A DNA stretch of 5,287 nt from an uncultured Microbacterium sp. (GCA_947647645.1 CANSLE010000191.1:1-5287); one strand, 5' to 3'; positions 1-4,334 are shown, numbered from the stretch's first letter. The notes: a model not told the origin generated them from the letters alone. Numbers and translations: made by a program.

Positions 1-384
1 GGGCGCGGCGGACTGCGAATCGACTATGCGCCGCAGCGCGACGGGGCGCCGGATGCCGGGGAGGTTGTCTGGACCTGGGTGCCCTACGAGGAGAACGACG
101 GACGCGGCAAGGACCGCCCGGTACTCGTGATCGGCCGCGACGGCGCCGACCGGGTCTATGCCGTGCGGCTCACCAGCACGGCGCACGAGGGCGACCGCGA
201 CTACCTGTCGATCGGACCGGGCGCGTGGGACGCACAGGGGAGACCCTCGTGGGTCGACATCGAGAAGCTGTACAGCGTGCACGTGCGCGGCATGCGCCGC
301 GAGGCGGCGACGCTGGACCGTCGCCGCTTCGCCGGAGTCGCCGCCGCCCTCCGGCAGCGATACGGGTGGTCCGGCGACCTCTGA
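1..384 (+). CDS. PemK/MazF-family toxin-like protein, 5'-truncated by window edge
   Basis: Frame 1 is open from base 1 to the TGA at 382-384, so the start lies left of the window and 127 codons are visible. A GTG at 79 is in frame, but the sequence before it (RIDYAPQRDG..GEVVWTWVPYEE) is protein-like and belongs to the same domain, so I do not take it as the start. The segment GEVVWTWVPYEENDGRGKDR followed by PVLVIGRDG is the typical opening of the PemK/MazF SH3-like barrel in actinobacteria: the Gly-x-x-Val-Trp strand, then (K)DRPVLVI. It continues with a VRLTSTAH strand and ends with VDIEKLYSVHVRGMRREAATLDRRRFAGV, where the conserved late strand meets the C-terminal helix. Classical members are sequence-specific endoribonucleases. 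No antitoxin gene is visible downstream, and one upstream would lie outside the window. The family assignment is good; toxin activity is not shown. Confidence 0.8.
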   Translation, partial: GRGGLRIDYAPQRDGAPDAGEVVWTWVPYEENDGRGKDRPVLVIGRDGADRVYAVRLTSTAHEGDRDYLSIGPGAWDAQGRPSWVDIEKLYSVHVRGMRREAATLDRRRFAGVAAALRQRYGWSGDL

Positions 385-400
385 GACGCCGTCGTGCGGG

Positions 401-493
401 GCGCACCCGCACCGGCTGTCAGCCGAGCCGGGGTCCGCCGATCTCCGCAACGGCTGCGAGCAGAAGGAGGACGATGATGCGGGCGGTGGTCAC
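401..493 (-). pseudogene. Decayed N-terminal remnant of a YnfA/UPF0060-type membrane protein gene
   Basis: On the minus strand a GTG at 493 opens VTTARIIVLLLLAAVAEIGG and then reads PRLG before a TGA at 419-421. The first twenty residues match what I recall of the start of the YnfA/UPF0060 small membrane protein family, where helix 1 ends in (A)EIxGAWLVWQ. The similarity appears to continue through the stop: L, then TGA where the family has Trp (TGG to TGA is one change), then Q, x, V, R. Only about 31 codons remain; the family is about 105-110 residues with four helices, and nothing of helices 2-4 is found before the convergent PemK/MazF-like gene. It lies 17 bases beyond the stop of the membrane protein gene on the same strand, so it was perhaps once the second gene of that operon. 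The match is from memory and short, so confidence is moderate. Confidence 0.5.
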
Positions 494-510
494 ACCGTCG
501 GAGGGTCGTG

Positions 511-966
511 TCACCCGTGTTTCCTGTGCCCCAGGCCTTCGCGCTGCGGCTCGCGGGCCAGGAACGGGCGTGGCCACGCTCCGAGCGCCAGCACAGCCAG
601 CACCGTCTGGATCAGACCGGCGACGAAATACACACCGTGCAGCGGCGACCAGACCAGCAGCATGGCGATCTCGACGAAGATCCAGATCATCATCACGAGA
701 CCGGATGCCGCGTGCAGCCCCCATGCCAGCGACCGCCGTCTCAGCTGAGCGAGGAGAGCGAGCACCTGCACCCCGCCGACGACCAGACCGAGGATGAGCC
801 CCGGCCACACCCAGGACGCGAACGGTGTGCGGCGCAGCCATTCCGACGGCATCCCGACGCTGTCGCCGCCCACGGTCGTGAGCAGAACCATGCCGATCAC
901 CGCCGACAGCAGGTTGAACCCGGCTACGAACAGCAGGGGCACGCGGACGCCGCGGGAGATGCTCAC
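511..966 (-). CDS. Four-helix integral membrane protein, unknown function
   Basis: This is a 151-residue protein. Hydrophobicity shows four membrane segments at about residues 8-30, 51-75, 84-106 and 110-131, with short polar or arginine-rich links (RRTPF at 45-49, LRRRSLAW at 75-82) and a basic cytoplasmic-looking tail (REPQREGLGHRKHG). Two acidic or aromatic spots inside helices (FVEIAM near 97-102, SPLHGVYF at 107-114) may be functional. I recognise no named family or catalytic motif. GTG at 966 is the first possible start, because the frame upstream runs to a TGA at 1024-1026 without another start codon. There is no Shine-Dalgarno, but a TAGCAT -10-like box lies 7 bases before the GTG, which suggests a leaderless transcript. 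The gene is convergent with the PemK/MazF-like gene and followed by the ynfA-like remnant. High GC and GC-rich third positions fit the backbone. Confidence 0.75.
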   Translation of the reverse strand: MSISRGVRVPLLFVAGFNLLSAVIGMVLLTTVGGDSVGMPSEWLRRTPFASWVWPGLILGLVVGGVQVLALLAQLRRRSLAWGLHAASGLVMMIWIFVEIAMLLVWSPLHGVYFVAGLIQTVLAVLALGAWPRPFLAREPQREGLGHRKHG

Positions 967-973
967 GTGCGCG

Positions 974-979
974 ATGCTA
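974..979 (-). promoter_or_regulatory. Candidate leaderless -10 box for the membrane protein gene
   Basis: TAGCAT on the minus strand ends 7 bases before the GTG at 966, so transcription would begin at or next to the start codon. No convincing -35 is visible at 16-18 bases; the nearest hexamers, such as CGTCAC, are poor. The absence of a Shine-Dalgarno supports the idea. Confidence 0.4.
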
Positions 980-1032
980 CGGCTGCCAGACGCAGCGTGA
1001 CGGCCGCGGGGCCGTGAATAGCGTCACCGTCT

Positions 1033-1063
1033 GAGAAGAAGAAACCCCCGGCGGAACCGGGGG
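1033..1063 (-). terminator. Intrinsic terminator after tRNA-Val(CAC)
   Basis: On the minus strand CCCCCGG, a five-base loop and CCGGGGG form a perfect 7-bp GC stem (1045-1063), followed by the T-rich run TTTCTTCTTCTC. It begins three bases after the encoded CCA of the tRNA gene, where a tRNA terminator is expected. It also separates the tRNA from the membrane protein gene on the same strand. Confidence 0.85.
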
Positions 1064-1066
1064 AGG

Positions 1067-1142
1067 TGGTGGGCGATACCAGACTCGAACTGATGACCTC
1101 TTCCGTGTGAAGGAAGCGCGCTACCAACTGCGCCAATCGCCC
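1067..1142 (-). tRNA. tRNA-Val, anticodon CAC, CCA encoded
   Basis: The minus strand folds as a complete cloverleaf. The acceptor GGGCGAT (1142-1136) pairs perfectly with ATCGCCC (1077-1071); the D arm is GCGCAGTTGGTAGCGC; the anticodon stem CTTCC/GGAAG closes a seven-base loop TTCACAC with anticodon CAC, which reads GUG; the T arm contains GTTCGAGTC. The discriminator is A at 1070, and CCA is encoded at 1069-1067, unlike the three plus-strand tRNAs here. The mature body without CCA is 73 nt (1070-1142). Confidence 0.97.
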
Positions 1143-1166
1143 TCGACCCGTGCGGGCCGAGATCCG

Positions 1167-1172
1167 ATGCTA
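1167..1172 (-). promoter_or_regulatory. Candidate -10 box for tRNA-Val(CAC)
   Basis: TAGCAT on the minus strand lies 24 bases before the tRNA 5' end, giving a short leader of about 18 nt for RNase P to remove. It is the same hexamer seen before the membrane protein gene. The -35 is unclear; TTCGTG at 18 bases is a poor match. Confidence 0.35.
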
Positions 1173-1243
1173 CCGGATGCGGGGCGCGGACACGAATCCT
1201 GCGGCATCCGAGACCTCGAGACACGCGCGGGCCGCGCTCGGTT

Positions 1244-1271
1244 TTGCGATGGCGAAATAGTCGGCTAAAGT
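1244..1271 (+). promoter_or_regulatory. Candidate promoter of the Gly-Cys-Val tRNA cluster
   Basis: TTGCGA (1244-1249), a 16-base spacer and TAAAGT (1266-1271) resemble a sigma70-type promoter, with four of six matches in each box. Transcription would start near 1278, about 25 bases before tRNA-Gly. The AT-richer stretch gttttgcgatggcgaaatag stands out from its GC-rich surroundings. Confidence 0.6.
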
Positions 1272-1302
1272 CGATCAAGTTCCCGGGGCAACCAGGGAGC
1301 AC

Positions 1303-1375
1303 GCGGATGTAGCGCAGTTGGTAGCGCATCACCTTGCCAAGGTGAGGGTCGCGAGTTCGAGTCTCGTCATCCGCT
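1303..1375 (+). tRNA. tRNA-Gly, anticodon GCC
   Basis: The acceptor GCGGATG pairs with CATCCGC, discriminator T at 1375. The D arm is GCGCAGTTGGTAGCGC. The anticodon stem TCACC/GGTGA closes TTGCCAA with anticodon GCC, which reads GGC and GGU. The T arm is GCGAG-TTCGAGT-CTCGT. It is 73 nt with no encoded CCA, and is the first gene of a three-tRNA transcription unit. Confidence 0.97.
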
Positions 1376-1385
1376 CGAGTGCAGG

Positions 1386-1405
1386 GGTCGCTTTTCGAAG
1401 CGATC
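1386..1405 (+). other. Strong UUCG-loop hairpin between tRNA-Gly and tRNA-Cys
   Basis: TCGCTT, loop TTCG, AAGCGA form a perfect 6-bp stem (1388-1403), extendable to 8 bp by a G-U and a G-C pair. It begins 11 bases after tRNA-Gly. There is no T run behind it, so it is not a classical terminator. It may guide processing of the tRNA precursor or protect an end. Confidence 0.55.
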
Positions 1406-1423
1406 ACGGCACGTGGGGTCAAA

Positions 1424-1445
1424 CCACACGGTTAATCCACACGGT
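1424..1445 (+). repeat. Short direct repeat CCACACGGT before tRNA-Cys
   Basis: CCACACGGT occurs at 1424-1432 and again at 1437-1445, 13 bases apart; the second copy runs into the first three bases of tRNA-Cys. The first copy also pairs with GTGG at 1413-1416 across a seven-base loop. It may be only a slip duplication in the spacer. Confidence 0.35.
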
Positions 1446-1513
1446 GGCGTGGCCGAGCGGCTAGGCACCGGCCTGCAAAGCCGTTTACACGGGTTCGAAT
1501 CCCGTCGCCACCT
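1443..1513 (+). tRNA. tRNA-Cys, anticodon GCA
   Basis: The acceptor GGTGGCG pairs with CGCCACC, discriminator T (1513), usually U in tRNA-Cys. The D arm is GCCGAGCGGCTAGGC. The loop CTGCAAA carries anticodon GCA, which reads UGC and UGU; the top pair of the anticodon stem (C-U) is mismatched. The T arm is ACGGG-TTCGAAT-CCCGT. It is 71 nt without an encoded CCA, in the middle of the cluster. Confidence 0.96.
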
Positions 1514-1541
1514 CGCCTTACAACTGAACAAGCCTGTATAG

Positions 1542-1613
1542 GCGCGATTGGCGCAGCGGTAGCGCGCTTCCCTGACACGGAAGAGGTCACTGGTTCGATC
1601 CCAGTATCGCGCA
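1542..1613 (+). tRNA. tRNA-Val, anticodon GAC
   Basis: The acceptor GCGCGAT pairs with ATCGCGC, discriminator A at 1613. The D arm is GCGCAGCGGTAGCGC. The anticodon stem CTTCC/GGAAG closes CTGACAC with anticodon GAC, which reads GUC and GUU. The T arm is ACTGG-TTCGATC-CCAGT. It is 72 nt without an encoded CCA. The anticodon arm is nearly identical to the minus-strand tRNA-Val(CAC), but acceptor and T stems differ. Its 3' half is the likeliest attachment core if the DNA to the right is an integrated element. Confidence 0.97.
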
Positions 1614-1620
1614 CAAGAAC

Positions 1621-1645
1621 AACCCCGGTCAGCCGGGGTTTTTTT
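1621..1645 (+). terminator. Intrinsic terminator of the tRNA cluster
   Basis: AACCCCGG, loop TCAG and CCGGGGTT form a perfect 8-bp stem (1621-1640), running into seven Ts (1639-1645). It starts seven bases after tRNA-Val(GAC) and ends the Gly-Cys-Val transcript. A smaller hairpin, GCCCG-aatg-CGGGC, follows at 1648-1661. Confidence 0.93.
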
Positions 1646-1662
1646 GTGCCCGAATGCGGGCC

Positions 1663-1683
1663 GGGCAACATCTGGGCAACATC
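1663..1683 (+). repeat. Tandem GGGCAACATC repeat, possible integrase arm-type sites
   Basis: GGGCAACATC at 1663-1672 is repeated exactly at 1674-1683 with one base between. A partial third copy, GGGCAA, occurs at 1698-1703. The repeats lie 50-70 bases beyond the 3' end of tRNA-Val(GAC), directly after its terminator and before accessory-type genes. Short direct repeats in this position are often arm-type binding sites of tyrosine integrases that target tRNA genes. No integrase gene is in the window, so the role is inferred. Confidence 0.45.
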
Positions 1684-1704
1684 GATCGGCGAGCCCGGGC
1701 AATA

Positions 1705-1733
1705 GTGCAACTGCTCCGCTGTGTGACTAGAAC
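1705..1733 (+). promoter_or_regulatory. Candidate leaderless promoter of the ParB-like gene
   Basis: TAGAAC (1728-1733) ends six bases before the ATG at 1740, preceded at 17 bases by GTGCAA (1705-1710), a weak -35. No Shine-Dalgarno precedes the ATG, so a transcript starting at the ATG itself is the simplest reading. Confidence 0.4.
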
Positions 1734-1739
1734 CACAGT

Positions 1740-2585
1740 ATGACCAGGGAAAAGTCCACGGCTCCGGCTGAAACAACACAGGATCTCGCACGCTCCGCAG
1801 AAACTTCCTCGATCGCCCTCGGGCCCGGGGGAGAGACGGCTGAGTACGTGTTCGTCACGCCCGAGATGGCGGCGCAGTGGTTGGCGCGGAACATCGACCG
1901 CAACCGCAACGTGAAGAAGAGCCGCATCAGCGGGTACGTGCGGGACATGCAGTCTGACAACTGGGTGCTGACGGGTGAGGCGATCAAGTTCGATGTCGAC
2001 GGTCGACTCATCGACGGGCAGAACCGGTGTCACGCGATCGTGTCCGCCGGCTGCGGCGCATGGGTACTCGTCGTTCGGGGGATCAGCCAGGAAGCGCTCG
2101 TCGTGCTGGACTCGGGCTCGGCTCGGAACACGGGGGACATGCTCGTCATCACCGGCCTGTCCGAGCGCGCGGACGCGAAGGACGTCGGCGCGATCGCACG
2201 CCTCCACGTCGCATTGAAGAAGGGCGACGTGAAGCACGCGGCCTCCCACATCGGTGGGAGCGCGCAGCTGACGAAGACGGAGATGGCCGAAGCAGTCATG
2301 GGCATCCCTGACATCGACTTCGCCGCCCGGTTCGCCCGCAACGTCTACCGGTACATCCGGCTGCCCGTCAGTGCGCTCGGGGTCGCGTTCCTCGAGTTCT
2401 CCGCCATCGACGTGGACGACACGGCCGAGTTCTTCAACCGCATCCGCGATGGCATCCAGACGGGCCCTGGAGACCCCTTCCTGACGCTTTCCCGCCGCGT
2501 GGCATCCGACCTACAGGCCGGCGCGTCCCGACGCATCCTGCCGGGGCAGGCACTCTTCTATCTCTTCCGCACGTGGAACGCCTAA
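1740..2585 (+). CDS. ParB-like (DGQNR) phage/island protein, probably shortened by a stop codon
   Basis: This 281-residue product belongs to the ParB/sulfiredoxin-like fold proteins found in actinobacterial phages and islands. Residues 1-35 are a variable polar tail. VTPEMAAQWLARNIDRNR (39-56) is the usual entry helix, then ISGYVRDMQSDNWVLTGEAI (63-82) and the core KFDVDGRLIDGQNRCHAIV (83-101). DGQNR corresponds to the ParB DGxHR box with Asn in place of His. VVRGISQEALVVLDSG (111-126) follows, then a helical C-terminal half. The family's biochemical role is unknown to me; ParB boxes bind CTP or DNA, and some relatives are nucleases. The TAA after WNA (2583) is probably premature, because the frame goes on with protein-like sequence to 2663. 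The ATG at 1740 has no Shine-Dalgarno but a -10-like box six bases upstream. Gene and promoter lie just right of the tRNA cluster. Confidence 0.8.
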   Translation: MTREKSTAPAETTQDLARSAETSSIALGPGGETAEYVFVTPEMAAQWLARNIDRNRNVKKSRISGYVRDMQSDNWVLTGEAIKFDVDGRLIDGQNRCHAIVSAGCGAWVLVVRGISQEALVVLDSGSARNTGDMLVITGLSERADAKDVGAIARLHVALKKGDVKHAASHIGGSAQLTKTEMAEAVMGIPDIDFAARFARNVYRYIRLPVSALGVAFLEFSAIDVDDTAEFFNRIRDGIQTGPGDPFLTLSRRVASDLQAGASRRILPGQALFYLFRTWNA

Positions 2586-2663
2586 CGCGGAGGAGAGAAC
2601 CTCCTCAAGCTGCAGATCGGATCGCCGCAGGCAGGGTTCGCTCCGATTCCCATGCCGCGCTAG
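2586..2663 (+). pseudogene. In-frame C-terminal tail of the ParB-like gene beyond its TAA
   Basis: Reading on in the same frame after the TAA at 2583-2585 gives 25 sense codons ending at TAG (2661-2663). The peptide starts RGGENLL and continues KLQIGSPQAGFAPIPMPR. Third positions are mostly G or C, like the gene before it. The preceding WNA plus a basic stretch, a KLQIG core and a proline-rich end is what I expect of the C-terminus of this family. I infer that the TAA arose by mutation (for example TAC to TAA) and that these codons were once translated. Suppression or readthrough is possible but unsupported. The GAGGAG/CTCCTC inverted repeat at 2590-2606 lies within these codons. Confidence 0.55.
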
Positions 2664-2676
2664 TTGTTGGTGCCGA

Positions 2677-2695
2677 GACCTAGTCGACCTAGGTC
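2677..2695 (+). repeat. GACCTAG direct repeat with perfect palindrome, possible operator
   Basis: GACCTAG (2677-2683) is repeated at 2686-2692, and the second copy is part of the perfect 10-bp palindrome GACCTAGGTC (2686-2695). Flanking CCGA and TCGG extend an imperfect dyad over 2673-2698. CTAG is rare in high-GC bacterial DNA, so two copies close together stand out. It lies about 80 bases before the candidate -35 of the toxin operon. HigA-type antitoxins repress their own operons, but this is rather far upstream, so the operator role is a guess. Confidence 0.35.
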
Positions 2696-2776
2696 GGCGG
2701 CGGCCAGGATGGTGGCAACTGTGCGAAGTCTCTCATGTCCTCGCTCTGGCCCACGAGGATTGGCAACGACATCAGT

Positions 2777-2804
2777 GTGACAGCAGGTCCGCCTCCCATA
2801 CACT
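2777..2804 (+). promoter_or_regulatory. Candidate leaderless promoter of the toxin-antitoxin-chaperone operon
   Basis: GTGACA (2777-2782, five of six to TTGACA), a 16-base spacer and TACACT (2799-2804, four of six) make the best sigma70-type promoter of any protein gene here. The -10 ends six bases before the ATG at 2811 and there is no Shine-Dalgarno, so the transcript probably starts at the toxin ATG. Confidence 0.6.
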
Positions 2805-2810
2805 GGCGCG

Positions 2811-3383
2811 ATGGAGCCTCAATCGCCCCAGCCTACCCAGGGGAGTCCAGACGGTTTAGGATACGCTAAAGTGGAGCGCGTGCTCGTCAGTGACGGCAGC
2901 ACGTACGAAGTGCGCCACGCGATTCGAGAGAACCTTGAGACTCCATCTATTGATGCCCTCGAGCAGATGGCGAGAGGTGAGTGGACAGAGGATCCTGAGC
3001 TAGAGGAGATTCCTGATGATGCTCAGATCACACACGCTCAAAAGTTCATTGCCGGCATTGAGTTTTTCGCCGAGTACGGATACCCGAACACCAGGTACTG
3101 CAATGTGAACAGCCTCCGAGACGGCGTCTGGGAATTCAAGCTCGGATCAGTGCGTATTTCATTCTTCGATACAGATGGCACAGGCGCATATACAGCGAAA
3201 TTGAAGATCCGCGACATCCGCGACGCGGATTTTGAAGATGACTTTTGGTGGATCCCAAGGTTCGATGAGTTTCTTCGGCTTGGTCACTGCTTCGGGAAAA
3301 ACTCCCAAGTGACGAGCGAACAGGATCTCGACACAGCTGAAACAGTGAGAAAGGAGGATCTAGCTCATGACCGAAGCGCATGA
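2811..3383 (+). CDS. HigB/Gp49-like toxin with N-terminal extension, first gene of TAC operon
   Basis: This 190-residue protein is read as a RelE-superfamily, HigB (phage Gp49-like) mRNA interferase. The fold markers are in order: helix AQKFIAGIEFFAEYGYP (76-92), SLRDGVWEFKLGSVRISFF (101-119), matching the family's L+dGlwElR...yRi.Yf, and LRLGHCFGKNSQVTSEQDLD (155-174), matching the terminal strand and FxKxxQxTP turn, then the helix TAETVRKEDL. M. tuberculosis HigB (Rv1955) has FYKNQQKTP at the same place. R115, K163, R180 and K181 are candidate catalytic or RNA-contacting bases. Two features are odd: about 75 extra N-terminal residues, acidic at 57-70, and a 28-residue acidic/aromatic insert (126-153) before the last strand. 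The length is well above the usual 95-125. The ATG at 2811 sits behind a leaderless promoter. The gene overlaps the antitoxin start by 17 bases. Lower GC suggests acquisition. Family call fairly confident, activity inferred. Confidence 0.68.
   Translation: MEPQSPQPTQGSPDGLGYAKVERVLVSDGSTYEVRHAIRENLETPSIDALEQMARGEWTEDPELEEIPDDAQITHAQKFIAGIEFFAEYGYPNTRYCNVNSLRDGVWEFKLGSVRISFFDTDGTGAYTAKLKIRDIRDADFEDDFWWIPRFDEFLRLGHCFGKNSQVTSEQDLDTAETVRKEDLAHDRSA
3351..3357 (+). promoter_or_regulatory. Shine-Dalgarno AAGGAGG for the antitoxin gene
   Basis: A perfect AAGGAGG ends nine bases before the ATG at 3367 and fixes that start over the later in-frame ATG at 3391. It lies inside the toxin gene. It is by far the strongest ribosome site in the window and would favour antitoxin over the leaderless toxin start. 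Confidence 0.8.
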
Positions 3384-3861
3384 AGTCGCGATGGCGGGGC
3401 CGAGACTGGCTGTACAGGTAGCGGAGCTTATCCGATTGGCTGCAACACAGTCACAGCTCGATCGCCGCGAGATCGCAGATCGCATGGGAGTCAGCGAGTC
3501 CCGCCTCTCCCAGATCATCAATGGGGACGGAAATTTTCACACCGCCACTCTCGCCCGATATTTCGCGGCAACGGGGTGCGCGCTCGATGTTCATCTATAT
3601 CGTGAAAATGGTCGCGAGGTTGAGATTCCGACCAGAGGAAAGCGGCGAAGCCAGGGGTCAGGACGCTACTTCCTCCACAATGTTCACGACGGCAACTCCA
3701 TCCAATCAGTAGTCGCTTACTCAAGGCGCGGTGTCGAGGGGACCGTCGTAGATTTCCCCTCCCAGTACGAGTCTGCCGCTGAGGCCTACGCAGTCATTGA
3801 TTCACGAACCGTATTTGAAACGGCGTTTGCTGAGGCGGAATACACCTATGAATCACGTTGA
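3367..3861 (+). CDS. HigA-like XRE/HTH antitoxin with long C-terminal tail
   Basis: This 164-residue protein has a Cro/C1-type helix-turn-helix at about 17-75. QVAELIRLAATQSQLDRREI leads into ADRMGVSESRLSQIINGDGN (37-56), a classical HTH with recognition helix SESRLSQIING, then TLARYFAATGCALDVHLY. It would bind and inhibit the toxin encoded just upstream and repress the operon; toxin-first order is the hallmark of higBA loci. Residues 80-164 are an extra tail: basic RGKRRSQGSGR (90-100), a beta-rich stretch YFLHNVHDGNSIQSVVAYSR, and an aromatic, acidic end (FETAFAEAEYTYESR). In TAC systems such a tail (the chaperone addiction domain) makes the antitoxin aggregation-prone and chaperone-dependent, and the SecB-like gene next door supports that reading. 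A strong Shine-Dalgarno sets the ATG. The stop overlaps the next start by 14 bases. HTH confident, tail role inferred. Confidence 0.78.
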   Translation: MTEAHEVAMAGPRLAVQVAELIRLAATQSQLDRREIADRMGVSESRLSQIINGDGNFHTATLARYFAATGCALDVHLYRENGREVEIPTRGKRRSQGSGRYFLHNVHDGNSIQSVVAYSRRGVEGTVVDFPSQYESAAEAYAVIDSRTVFETAFAEAEYTYESR

Positions 3862-4240
3862 AATTCGAGACGTCCGCCTGGCCGAGTGCGTTCTAAATCC
3901 GCCGACCGAATTCGACACAACCACGACTTTCGAACGACCCCGCAAGCAGCGCATCACCGTCGACGCCGACGTGCCTGATGATCGGGGAGATGATGTGGAT
4001 GTGCTTTGCAGATATGAACGGGAGGAGTCAGATTCGCTCGGATACTGGAAAGTCGCGTACGTCGTCGGGTTGCGCGGAGTCAGCGCGGAAGCTTCCGTTG
4101 ATGACCTCGCGCTCATCGCCATCGAGGCTGCACATCCCTACATCCGGAACACTCTCATTTACCTTGGTGCCCAGATGCGCAATGACACGCTCGTGATTCC
4201 TCCTCAGGGACCTGCGCTGTCGCGTAGTCGCGACCAGTAG
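3848..4240 (+). CDS. SecB-like chaperone of the toxin-antitoxin operon
   Basis: This 130-residue protein is read as a SecB-family export chaperone relative of the SecB-TA type. It opens MNHVEIRDVRLAEC, similar to the AxxxxIRDIRL strand of M. tuberculosis Rv1957. A middle beta strand pair follows (VDVLCRYEREES..GYWKVAYVVGLRGV, 50-78). It then has the SecB signature segment LALIAIEAAHPYIRNTLIYL (87-106), where canonical SecB has (F)PYARExISDL, and the closing TLVIPPQ (114-120), like the SecB LPP strand. At 130 residues it is shorter than SecB (about 150) and Rv1957 (181). Actinobacteria normally lack a housekeeping SecB, so a SecB here next to HTH and HigB genes points to a TAC module. An ATG at 3797 is in frame but would overlap the antitoxin by 65 bases; 3848, overlapping by 14, fits the conserved N-terminus better. 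The Shine-Dalgarno (GAGG at 3832-3835) is weak, so translation is probably coupled to the antitoxin. Confidence 0.68.
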   Translation: MNHVEIRDVRLAECVLNPPTEFDTTTTFERPRKQRITVDADVPDDRGDDVDVLCRYEREESDSLGYWKVAYVVGLRGVSAEASVDDLALIAIEAAHPYIRNTLIYLGAQMRNDTLVIPPQGPALSRSRDQ

Positions 4241-4334
4241 TTGCGAACGGATATCCGCCGGGTCTTGGTAATCTGTGCGCGGCGATCCGGTCGTAGTACT
4301 CGGAGTAGCGCTTCGATGTACCTAACCGGATGCT

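Noticed and set aside
464..479. AAGGAGG followed by ATGATG on the plus strand, as a start of a ~108-codon gene antisense to the membrane protein
   Set aside because: The purine run is the complement of the leucine codons (CTC CTT CTG CTC) of the ynfA-like remnant. The downstream plus-strand frame is arginine/alanine/proline-rich shadow sequence opposite a clear membrane protein.
1024..1791. Several minus-strand frames of 110-130 codons through the tRNA cluster
   Set aside because: They run across four complete tRNA genes and their terminators. Peptides such as TRTRDPHLGKV and GIEPVTSSV are the well-known false translations of tRNA genes.
2590..2606. GAGGAG/CTCCTC inverted repeat as a terminator of the ParB-like gene
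   Set aside because: No T run follows, the stem is only 6 bp, and it lies inside protein-like in-frame codons beyond the TAA.
3797..3847. Longer chaperone start at ATG 3797
   Set aside because: It would overlap the antitoxin gene by 65 bases and add 17 mostly basic residues ahead of the conserved VEIRDVRL strand. ATG 3848 gives a usual short overlap.
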